Assembly (NCBI GenBank): GCA_020631035.1
Contig: JAHDIA010000409.1
Coordinates: forward strand, 1-5,856
Length of the DNA: 5,856 bases
Reading direction: 5' to 3'
DNA from: Chitinophagales bacterium
GTDB taxonomy: Bacteria; Bacteroidota; Bacteroidia; Chitinophagales; UBA2359
How positions within the stretch are numbered: the first letter of the stretch is position 1; each line of letters begins with the position of its first letter. Positions 1-5,095 of this stretch are shown piece after piece. The translations under genes were made by a program, and so were the position numbers. The notes under the pieces were generated by a model that did not search any database, was not told where the DNA came from, and saw only the letters and a list, made by a program, of their open reading frames with translations.

Positions 1-280
1 GAGTTTCTATATCTCTTTTGCTCTCTATCAAATCTGAATTTTCGTTGCTATTTGTTGCTATTTGAGCATCTTTTTCTTTCAAAAAAAATCTAATAGACTT
101 TCTTGTCAGTTCACCAATTATAACACTCATTAAAACAAAACCTAAAATTAGATAAACAGAACGACCATTAGGAGGTTTGTAAGATTCATCAAGCAACAAA
201 TACCAAATAACTGCTCCTACAAGAAGAACAATAACTCTTGAAGTATTGTTTGGTTTTACATTTTCGTCTAGTAATTTCAT
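1..280 (-). CDS. small two-TM membrane protein, C-terminus cut by window edge
   Basis: Reading from the ATG at 280 gives 93 codons without a stop before the left edge, so the C-terminus is missing. The protein begins MKLLDENVKPNNTSR. It has a hydrophobic segment at about residues 15-30 (VIVLLVGAVIWYLLL), a short polar loop (DESYKPPNGRS), a second hydrophobic segment at about 42-57, then a basic stretch (TRKSIRFFLKEK) and a polar, acidic tail. By the positive-inside tendency, the basic stretch after the second segment should be cytoplasmic. The start codon lies 26 bp after the stop of the gene at 307-648 with no terminator between, so the two are probably co-transcribed from the promoter at 698-728. 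No Shine-Dalgarno sequence is visible. I do not recognise the family and assign no function. Confidence 0.72.
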   Translation of the reverse strand, partial: MKLLDENVKPNNTSRVIVLLVGAVIWYLLLDESYKPPNGRSVYLILGFVLMSVIIGELTRKSIRFFLKEKDAQIATNSNENSDLIESKRDIET

Positions 281-306
281 TTGCAGGTATTTTGTATTTT
301 ATAAAA

Positions 307-648
307 TTAATATGGATTCATTCCTATTTGCTTGATTTTTTGCTCTGTACTTTGGGTCAATTCAACTCTTTGTTTTTCCCAAATTCTTTTTAATAACTGA
401 TAGAGTATTGTACAGGCTAATATGCCAACTGGAGCAGCGATCCAACCCAAAAGAAACTCATTTATGTGTTCTATTGGAACTATATTGAATAAATCGCAGG
501 TCAATACAAATACAAAGCCGAATATAAATGTGCCTATATAATAAGTGGCGATGCCTAATAAGACAAAAACCAATTTGTTTTTTTCGTATTCATCTGTTAA
601 TTCAGCAAATTTTTTGCCAATACAAATAAGTAAGAATATTCCTAACAT
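307..648 (-). CDS. conserved-type small integral membrane protein, unknown function
   Basis: This is a 113-residue protein. It has a short hydrophobic N-terminus (MLGIFLLICIGKKF), a charged stretch (ELTDEYEKNK), a long transmembrane segment at about residues 26-50 (LGIATYYIGTFIFGFVFVL), and a second at about 65-86 (LLGWIAAPVGILACTILY). A basic, Gln/Glu-rich tail (LLKRIWEKQR and onward) is probably cytoplasmic. From memory, the arrangement GKKF-charged-KNK-LGI-YY-GTF followed by a Gly/Ala/Pro-rich helix resembles short membrane proteins of unknown function common in Flavobacteriia and relatives; a profile search would be needed to confirm this. The start at 648 is favoured because the hydrophobic N-terminus begins there and the promoter at 698-728 gives a leader of about 40 nt. 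It is the first gene of a likely two-gene unit with the partial gene at 1-280. Confidence 0.82.
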   Translation of the reverse strand: MLGIFLLICIGKKFAELTDEYEKNKLVFVLLGIATYYIGTFIFGFVFVLTCDLFNIVPIEHINEFLLGWIAAPVGILACTILYQLLKRIWEKQRVELTQSTEQKIKQIGMNPY

Positions 649-697
649 GATGTTGTTTTTTTAAGTTAAATGATAAATGAAATGTGTTTTTACAAAT

Positions 698-728
698 CAA
701 AAATAAATTAAGAAACAAGTATTTACAA
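698..728 (-). promoter_or_regulatory. Bacteroidota-type promoter of the small membrane protein pair
   Basis: On the minus strand, TTG (728-726) is followed by 20 nt and then TATTTTTG (705-698). This matches the Bacteroidota primary-sigma pattern TTG-N19-21-TAnnTTTG. Transcription should start near 690, leaving an A/T-rich leader of about 42 nt before the ATG at 648. The rest of the 649-941 gap holds no other feature except the terminator hairpin at its far end. Confidence 0.6.
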
Positions 729-885
729 GCACCTTTTCTAGCAAAATCCTAATAAATGACATTCAGAAATAAGACTTATTGAAGATGTAATTTGTTGATA
801 ATTAGGTTTTTGTGTTTGTTATTGGCTTGATGTAGTCCTTAAAACAAATTTTCCTATTTTGTTGCCAATAATCTTTTTAAAGGGT

Positions 886-929
886 AAAAGAAACCTCGAA
901 AGGCTGAATAAAACTGTTCCGAGATGTAA
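886..929 (-). terminator. intrinsic terminator of the 942-1544 gene; second copy of a repeated hairpin
   Basis: Read on the minus strand, a 9-bp stem is formed by 925-917 and 901-893 with a 15-nt loop, followed by TTTCTTTT. Two of its pairs are G-U wobbles (at 924/894 and 919/899) that would be A-C mismatches in a plus-strand RNA, so it folds properly only in the minus-strand transcript. It begins 13-17 bp after the stop codon at 942. Positions 891-929 match 1647-1685 at 33 of 39 bases, including most of the loop. Confidence 0.75.
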
Positions 930-941
930 TAGCCTGAGAAA

Positions 942-1544
942 TCACCTACTTATTAAATAAGGAACTAATAGCACTGTTAAAATGGTAATTTCTAAAATGG
1001 CCAAACCACCTCCAATGATGACTGCTTTTTTGCCTTTTGTTTTAAATCCGATGTTTAGGGTATTGTTAGGCATATTAGTATGGGCATATTTTTGCGAGAC
1101 ATAGCGTGCATACAAGCCATAACTATTGTTCCAGTTTAAGTCAAGTTCCCCACTAAAGCCTTGAAAACCTCTTTTTAGTGAGCCATCGTCGAATAGTATG
1201 ATTCCTGGTGCAATTCCCAAGTCAATGTTTTCATTGATTTTATAAGCCAAACGACCTCTGAGCCCAAAATGAAAGTTTCGCTCGCCCCAGACAGATACAT
1301 TCATAAAGGACAATGCCCCCAAAGAAAGTTTGGGAGTAATGTTTCGTTTTATTCCCAAATTCACATCCGCATCAAATTTGGAATAAGCACTGCTGGAACC
1401 AACAAATTGGTAAGAAATACCAAAATCAGTGATGCCTACCCATTTACATTCGTTTATTGGTTTTTCCCAACAAAGTTGCGCTTGAATAGAAGCAAAAGTA
1501 GACAATAGCATTATTAGAAATGGTATGAATTGTTTTGTTTGCAT
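942..1544 (-). CDS. exported small outer-membrane beta-barrel-like protein with C-terminal hydrophobic helix
   Basis: The ATG at 1544 gives 200 residues beginning with a clear Sec signal peptide (MQTKQFIPFLIMLLSTFASIQA, cleavage before Q23). An upstream in-frame ATG at 1748 exists, but it would read through the preceding gene's end and its terminator, so 1544 is chosen. The mature part shows alternating aromatic/hydrophobic segments typical of beta-strands (VGITDFGISYQFVG, FDADVNLGIKRNI, FHFGLRGRLAYKI, NIDLGIAPGIILF, YGLYARYVSQKY, TLNIGFKTKG), as in small outer-membrane barrels. Unusually, the protein does not end in a terminal aromatic strand: residues about 174-197 form a hydrophobic Gly/Leu/Ile-rich helix (AVIIGGGLAILEITILTVLL). 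The gene stands alone between two terminators, so it probably has its own promoter. No enzymatic residues are apparent, the family was not identified, and function is unknown. Confidence 0.8.
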   Translation of the reverse strand: MQTKQFIPFLIMLLSTFASIQAQLCWEKPINECKWVGITDFGISYQFVGSSSAYSKFDADVNLGIKRNITPKLSLGALSFMNVSVWGERNFHFGLRGRLAYKINENIDLGIAPGIILFDDGSLKRGFQGFSGELDLNWNNSYGLYARYVSQKYAHTNMPNNTLNIGFKTKGKKAVIIGGGLAILEITILTVLLVPYLISR

Positions 1545-1635
1545 TGTAATAGATTTTGAACAGTTTTGAATGCTGTAGTTTGGTAATTGGTTTCTTTGTG
1601 AGTATATTTTTATAATGCCATTTAATTCATAAAGC

Positions 1636-1645
1636 GTGACAAGAA
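1636..1645 (-). promoter_or_regulatory. TTCTTGTCAC upstream motif, shared with the lipoprotein leader
   Basis: The 10-mer TTCTTGTCAC (minus strand) lies about 92-101 nt before the ATG at 1544. The identical 10-mer occurs at 3008-3017, 79-88 nt before the ATG at 2929, and GTGTCAC occurs at 4783-4789, before the ATG at 4705. Its position is similar in all three leaders, so it may be a regulator site or a -35-like element. No TAnnTTTG element is visible between it and this gene's start. Confidence 0.3.
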
Positions 1646-1685
1646 AAAACCTCGGAAGGATAAGTAAAACCGTTCCGAGGTGTAA
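1644..1685 (-). terminator. intrinsic terminator of the lipoprotein gene; first copy of a repeated hairpin
   Basis: On the minus strand a perfect 9-bp stem, ACCTCGGAA (1681-1673) with TTCCGAGGT (1657-1649), encloses a 15-nt loop and is followed by six T residues (1649-1644). It begins about 35 bp after the stop codon at 1718. The sequence is 85% identical over 39 bp to the hairpin at 891-929, with the same loop length. Confidence 0.82.
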
Positions 1686-1717
1686 GGAACTGGGGGTATA
1701 TTTATTTTTTTGGAGGA

Positions 1718-2866
1718 TTACAACTCTATACAATTTCCATTGACACATTTGTAGAAGACACCATCATTGGGACAGTCGCTTGCTGAGAGGCACTCATCGC
1801 CAATAGAACCTTGTGGAAGTGTTGGTGTGCTAGGATTATCTGGGAGATAGTTACAGCGAACCTCAGCCCAATTGTCACCGATTCCTCTTGAAGAAGCAAG
1901 TGCCTTTACTCTTGTAAAGTAACCAGCAATACCATACATATCATTTGTACTACAAGGAGATGTTTGATAAGCATCACCAAACCAGAACTGACTAGACAAA
2001 GTATAGTAATCGTCGCCATTTGAATCTCCGCTATAGGGACCACCTATAAAATCTCCTACGCAATTGCTTACCTCAAATTCAAGCTCTTTATATTCCAAAG
2101 TTGTCTTGTAACGTGTCCATCCTAATATTCCAAACCTTTTTGGTCTGATTTTAATATTTACAACACCGCTAGTAGTTGTGACACCAGCATTCATACTCAT
2201 TGCTTGATCTAACCAAACTTCTAATAATATACTTCTTCCTGAAGACACCTCTGTATCACTTAAATATGTACCACAATACAAATCATTTTTCAATTCTGTT
2301 TGTTCTTGTAAATTGACATTGTATGAATTTACATAAATACCATCCGCTTCATTACTTTGCAAACTATATTCTGCTTTTGCCATTTTGTCCATATCTCCAT
2401 CGGTGATGGCAATGATGTGATTGTCCAATACTTTGTGAAGGGTGCTGCCCACATAATACATTCCTTGGCTACCAATGATATTGCTGTATAGGTTTTGATT
2501 TTTACTGTTCATTCCATCTTTGGTAAACTCGAACAAATCGTCGTATTCTGCTTTAAAGCTTTCAAAATTGGCTGCTGTTTCTGGCATTGAGTTGAGTTCT
2601 TCTAGTGCTTTGTATTCTTGGTATCTAATCGAGTTGAATCCAATTTCATCTTCCCAAGCATTGAGTTCTATTTCGTTCATCGCAGCTACTTTTTTAAATT
2701 CGCTAAAAAAGCTTTCGGTATCTTCAAAGTGTAGGATGCCGTCAATATTTTTGGCTGCTACCAAATGAGAAGTTTGTGCATTTTCAATTACTTCTACTGA
2801 TTCTTCTTTTTGGCAACTGCTTAAAATGAGACATAAGATTGCCATTACATACATTAAATTTTTCAT
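1718..2866 (-). CDS. surface-type lipoprotein with Cys-rich C-terminal knob
   Basis: The preferred ATG at 2866 gives 382 residues starting MKNLMYVMAILCLILSSCQKEE, a signal peptidase II signal with lipobox LSSC. The residues after the lipidated Cys (Q-K-E-E) match the acidic lipoprotein export signal that directs Bacteroidota lipoproteins to the outer face of the outer membrane. Residues about 45-90 (for example GILHFEDTESFFSEFKKV, then NAWEDEIGFNSIRYQEY) resemble the N-terminal segment of many Bacteroidota lipoproteins of unknown function. The middle is predicted soluble and mostly beta. The C-terminus carries four Cys (C359, C365, C374, C379) in a C-x5-C-x8-C-x4-C pattern, like a small disulfide knob, after a Pro/Thr linker. 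An alternative ATG at 2929 would add 21 polar residues; the shared leader ends exactly there, so that start cannot be excluded. It follows the beta-barrel gene at 3057 without a clear terminator, and ends at the hairpin at 1644-1685. Substrate or partner is unknown. Confidence 0.82.
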   Translation of the reverse strand: MKNLMYVMAILCLILSSCQKEESVEVIENAQTSHLVAAKNIDGILHFEDTESFFSEFKKVAAMNEIELNAWEDEIGFNSIRYQEYKALEELNSMPETAANFESFKAEYDDLFEFTKDGMNSKNQNLYSNIIGSQGMYYVGSTLHKVLDNHIIAITDGDMDKMAKAEYSLQSNEADGIYVNSYNVNLQEQTELKNDLYCGTYLSDTEVSSGRSILLEVWLDQAMSMNAGVTTTSGVVNIKIRPKRFGILGWTRYKTTLEYKELEFEVSNCVGDFIGGPYSGDSNGDDYYTLSSQFWFGDAYQTSPCSTNDMYGIAGYFTRVKALASSRGIGDNWAEVRCNYLPDNPSTPTLPQGSIGDECLSASDCPNDGVFYKCVNGNCIEL

Positions 2867-2926
2867 TGTTGATTGTTTTTTTTGTGTGTTAATACGATTA
2901 TTGTTTGTAGTGCTATTTAAGTTTTT

Positions 2927-3014
2927 CATTGTATTAAATTTAAAAGTGTGAATAATTTTGTTTTTAATGTTTGTTACAACTCTATAATTCCAAGTGAGAA
3001 AAGAGGTGTGACAA
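2927..3014 (-). repeat. duplicated leader, copy A (upstream of the lipoprotein gene)
   Basis: Reading leftwards, the segment runs from TTGTCAC (3014-3008) through CTTGGAATTATAGAGTTGTAAC and AAAACAAAATTATTCACA to an ATG at 2929. It aligns to 4703-4789 with about 85% identity and two one-base gaps. The match covers a whole untranslated leader and ends at a start codon in both copies, which points to a duplicated promoter/5'UTR module. TATAGAGTTG within it is a weak -7 candidate; no canonical TTG-N20-TAnnTTTG pair is present. Confidence 0.75.
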
Positions 3015-3056
3015 GAATTGTTGTTTTTCTTTGAATTTTTTTGAGCAAATTAGATA

Positions 3057-3614
3057 TTAGAAACGATACCCAATTTTTAGATTGCCATATAGACTATAAA
3101 TAGAGTCTTCCTTTTTAAAAAATGAACTAGTGTCCTTACCTATAGCTGGTCCAATGTCTAGACCAAAACAGAGCTTGTTCTCTAAAAAGTAACTTAGACC
3201 TACTGGAGCATAAGCGAAAAGTGTATGATTGAGTCTTGTGTTTACTCCAAGATCAAAATAATTTACATTTAGCCCTGTATAGACAAGCAATTTGTTTGTT
3301 TGGATAGGGTGTGAATAAAACTTTACTCCTGCTCCAATACCACCTAATCCTACTCCTGCTTCTATGATTGTTTTCTTAGCAATGATTCTTTCAAAGGTGA
3401 TTCCCCAAATTGGGGTGGTTCCAAGTACATTAAAGGAAACAATATTGCGTTTCATTTCTTTCCAATCATCCTGTTGTTCTGACTCTTGAGCATTGGTAAA
3501 TGTTGTAGATGTCTCTTTTGAATCATTCTGTTGTTCTGCTTCTTGAGCATTGATAAGTGCTGTAGATGTCAAAAAAAGTAAAAACAAAAATAAAATATGT
3601 TGTATGATTTTCAT
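3057..3614 (-). CDS. small outer-membrane beta-barrel protein with duplicated N-terminal segment
   Basis: This is a 185-residue protein with a Sec signal peptide (MKIIQHILFLFLLFLTSTALINA, cleavage before Q24). A 19-residue tandem duplication follows (residues 17-35 and 36-54; each copy contains NAQE-x-EQQ). The remainder reads as a compact beta-barrel: strands such as NIVSFNVLGTTPIWGITFE, IIEAGVGLGGIGAGVKFY, LLVYTGLNVNYFDLGV, LFAYAPVGLSYFL, KLCFGLDIGPAIG and SLYGNLKIGYRF, with a terminal Phe as recognised by the barrel-assembly machinery. Size and pattern fit eight-stranded outer-membrane proteins; I infer structure, not function. The start at 3614 is the only sensible one. The gene lies 37 nt past the hairpin at 3652-3688 with no recognisable promoter between, so it may depend on read-through from 3701-4705. 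It has no obvious terminator before the lipoprotein gene. Confidence 0.85.
   Translation of the reverse strand: MKIIQHILFLFLLFLTSTALINAQEAEQQNDSKETSTTFTNAQESEQQDDWKEMKRNIVSFNVLGTTPIWGITFERIIAKKTIIEAGVGLGGIGAGVKFYSHPIQTNKLLVYTGLNVNYFDLGVNTRLNHTLFAYAPVGLSYFLENKLCFGLDIGPAIGKDTSSFFKKEDSIYSLYGNLKIGYRF
3457..3570 (-). repeat. 57-bp in-frame tandem duplication inside the beta-barrel gene
   Basis: Copies at 3514-3570 and 3457-3513 (period 57 bp, 19 codons) share long runs such as CTGTTGTTCTG, CTTGAGCATTG and TGTAGATGTC (plus-strand sense). They encode STALINAQEAEQQNDSKET and STTFTNAQESEQQDDWKEM. The duplicated unit includes the end of the signal peptide, so a second cleavage-like site (TNA before Q) lies in the mature part. 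Confidence 0.88.
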
Positions 3615-3650
3615 TGTATTTAATTTTTTGGGATTTTACTAAGTTTTAGG

Positions 3651-3688
3651 AAAAATGCCACTGGACTAAATGCTCACAGTGGCATTTT
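3651..3688 (-). terminator. strong hairpin after the T9SS-type gene; possible bidirectional terminator
   Basis: A perfect 12-bp stem (AAAATGCCACTG at 3652-3663 with CAGTGGCATTTT at 3677-3688) encloses a 13-nt loop and starts 13 bp after the stop at 3701. The arms end in A4/T4, so the minus-strand RNA ends the stem in a T5 run; the plus-strand reading is similar. Its sequence is unrelated to the repeated hairpins at 891 and 1647. It is only 37 nt from the next start codon, so some read-through or a processing role is possible. Confidence 0.78.
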
Positions 3689-3700
3689 AGGTGTTGTTTT

Positions 3701-4705
3701 TTATTCAAAGTCAAAGAAAGAAGAATAATAAGTTCCTTTTTCAGTAGTAATAATGGCTTTTAAAATACCTGTACCTTGTTGGTTCAATTGTAAGCTATTG
3801 GTCGATTTATCTAGTGAAAAACCAACTGCTTGTCCAGCCATATTGTAAACTTGTACATTGGTGATAGGCTCATCATAGCCCAAATCGAAAGTTACGGTAT
3901 TGCCTGTTTTGATGGCTTTGAGTTCTTGAACTTGATCGTGGTGTGTACCTTTGTCATCAATGTCTTTACCATCTGTTTTTGCCCAAAATGGAGAGTATTC
4001 ATAAGGATCGCCAGGACCTGTAGGACCTGTAGGGGCAACATAACAATCCATTGTCACTCTTTCTTCAATAATGCATTCTTGACCACCGCACATAATCACT
4101 GCTTGAGCGACTAAATAAGCTCCGTCCCAATTGCCATCTGGTATATTCCAGCTACCTTGCGTCTCTCCTACAGGGAAATATTTGTGGTGATTGCCAACTG
4201 GTACGTGCAATGACAACTGGACAGAAGAGGCATCACAAGATCCAAAGCAATCTTCATCAAACTGAATCCAAGCAAATTCACATACTTGCGGATTGCCTTG
4301 ATAGTTAAAACTCAAACAACTCTCCTCAGGACAAGAAGGCGAACAAGTTGCCGTTATACAAGATTCTTGGCAAACTCCATTGATAAAACGGGTAATTTTT
4401 AGGGTTACCACACCAGTACCGCTTATGTTGACCGTCTGATTTTTATTGGAACCAACAATGCTGGCATTGCCTGAGCAGACTTCCCAATAATAAGCTTGTG
4501 CATAAGTGGCACCATAATAATTGTCTGTCAAAATTTGAATTTTGCCATTGTTGTAGCAAGACCCACATTGAGCTAGGGCAGTACTAGAGCTTAAACTCGC
4601 ACCTAAAATGAGCAATATACCTAGACAAACTGCTTTTTTGCTAAAAGCAGTTAAAATTTGTGAAAGTGCTGTGAGATTGGTAAGAATGTTTGTTGAACTT
4701 TTCAT
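3701..4705 (-). CDS. Cys-rich secreted protein with degenerate type IX secretion C-terminal domain
   Basis: The ATG at 4705 gives 334 residues; the in-frame ATG at 4789 lies inside the shared leader and is rejected. The N-terminus is a long signal peptide (polar and basic to about residue 24, hydrophobic 25-37, ending STALA before Q46). The mature chain has 14 Cys, beginning CGSC at 47-50. Residues about 65-115 (YYWEVCSGNASIVGS, then TGVVTLKITRFINGVC) resemble PKD/Ig-like repeats of Bacteroidota surface proteins. A second Cys-rich beta region ends near C221. A collagen-like linker (TGPTGPG, about 226-232, encoded by a 9-bp tandem repeat) leads to an acidic/His spacer and then, at about 267-334, a domain of T9SS type A sorting-signal style (NVQVYNMAGQAV, then KAIITTEKGTYYSSFF). 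The usual final K-basic strand is replaced by FFDFE. Inferred fate: crossing the outer membrane by T9SS and remaining on the surface or released. Ligand unknown. Confidence 0.84.
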   Translation of the reverse strand: MKSSTNILTNLTALSQILTAFSKKAVCLGILLILGASLSSSTALAQCGSCYNNGKIQILTDNYYGATYAQAYYWEVCSGNASIVGSNKNQTVNISGTGVVTLKITRFINGVCQESCITATCSPSCPEESCLSFNYQGNPQVCEFAWIQFDEDCFGSCDASSVQLSLHVPVGNHHKYFPVGETQGSWNIPDGNWDGAYLVAQAVIMCGGQECIIEERVTMDCYVAPTGPTGPGDPYEYSPFWAKTDGKDIDDKGTHHDQVQELKAIKTGNTVTFDLGYDEPITNVQVYNMAGQAVGFSLDKSTNSLQLNQQGTGILKAIITTEKGTYYSSFFDFE

Positions 4706-4789
4706 TTTTTTAAATTTAAAATGTGAATAATTTTGTTTTTGATTTGTGTTACAATTCTTTAATTCCAAGGAGTACAAGAGTTGTGACAC
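4703..4789 (-). repeat. duplicated leader, copy B (upstream of the T9SS-type gene)
   Basis: From GTGTCAC (4789-4783) through CCTTGGAATTAAAGAATTGTAAC and CAAAAACAAAATTATTCACA to the ATG at 4705, this segment is about 85% identical to 2927-3014. The longest exact block is AAAACAAAATTATTCACA. The coding sequences that follow diverge at once, apart from MK, so the homology is confined to expression signals. TTG at 4776-4774 followed by AAAGAATTG is a possible but poor promoter. Confidence 0.75.
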
Positions 4790-4809
4790 AGATTTAATTT
4801 TTTATCATC

Positions 4810-4834
4810 ATCAAATCCTTTTGTTTGATTTGAT
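4810..4834. promoter_or_regulatory. 8-bp inverted repeat between divergent promoters
   Basis: ATCAAATC (4810-4817) and GATTTGAT (4827-4834) form a perfect dyad with a 9-bp spacer. It lies just upstream of leader B and about 30 bp before the orphan plus-strand promoter at 4867-4896, where an operator controlling both directions could sit. No T-run follows on either strand, so a terminator is unlikely. AT-rich dyads of this size can occur by chance. Confidence 0.3.
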
Positions 4835-4866
4835 ACTGCAATATTAAGGGGCTTTTCTAGAATATT

Positions 4867-4896
4867 TTTGACCTGATTTTTCCAAAATTACCTTTG
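4867..4896 (+). promoter_or_regulatory. orphan Bacteroidota-type promoter on the plus strand
   Basis: TTTG (4867-4870) is followed after 18 nt by TACCTTTG (4889-4896), an exact TAnnTTTG -7 element with a nearly ideal -33 spacing. Transcription would start near 4903 and run rightwards into about 900 nt with no open gene. The first ATG in the transcript (4901-4903) is followed directly by TAA. It may serve an RNA, a decayed gene, or a long leader of the gene at 5817. Confidence 0.45.
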
Positions 4897-5083
4897 CAAA
4901 ATGTAACAATAGATATATAGAAATATGTTATATTTTGCTTGTAAGTGTCTGATTTACAGATGATTGTTGCGTTGCTAGATTGTTGTGTATACTTCTCTTT
5001 TATTCTGTTGACAAGCTGTGTTTTTTGCTGGAGTTTTTTTAATTATATTGTGCAGCGTGCCTCTTTCATGGCTAGGTTGTGGT

Positions 5084-5095
5084 CTGGTTAACCAG
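5084..5095. repeat. perfect 12-bp palindrome CTGGTTAACCAG
   Basis: CTGGTTAACCAG is identical to its own reverse complement and sits in the GC-richer island of the gene-poor stretch. With no spacer it cannot form a normal RNA hairpin loop, so a dimeric DNA-binding protein site is more natural. Nearby GCAGC (5053-5057) and GCTGC (5108-5112) can pair around it. Confidence 0.35.

Noticed and set aside
1269..1508. Plus-strand open frame inside the 942-1544 gene
   Set aside because: It lies entirely antisense to a gene with a clear signal peptide and beta pattern; its own product is basic and featureless.
891..1685. Integron attC sites as an explanation of the repeated hairpins
   Set aside because: No GTTRRRY core with paired L/R boxes could be aligned, the hairpins have T-runs placed as for terminators, and no integrase is in view.
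1545..1748. Extended N-terminus (68 codons) of the 942-1544 product
   Set aside because: It would translate through the lipoprotein terminator hairpin and bury a good signal peptide internally.
2520..2768. Plus-strand open frame inside the lipoprotein gene
   Set aside because: Antisense shadow; its Ser/Leu-rich product mirrors the Glu/Phe/Asn codons of the lipoprotein.
3830..4114. Plus-strand open frame inside the T9SS-type gene
   Set aside because: Antisense shadow of a well supported gene, with no promoter or start context.
4706..4789. Extended N-terminus (28 codons) of the T9SS-type protein
   Set aside because: These bases are the leader shared with the lipoprotein gene, where the homologous stretch is untranslated; the signal peptide begins at 4705.
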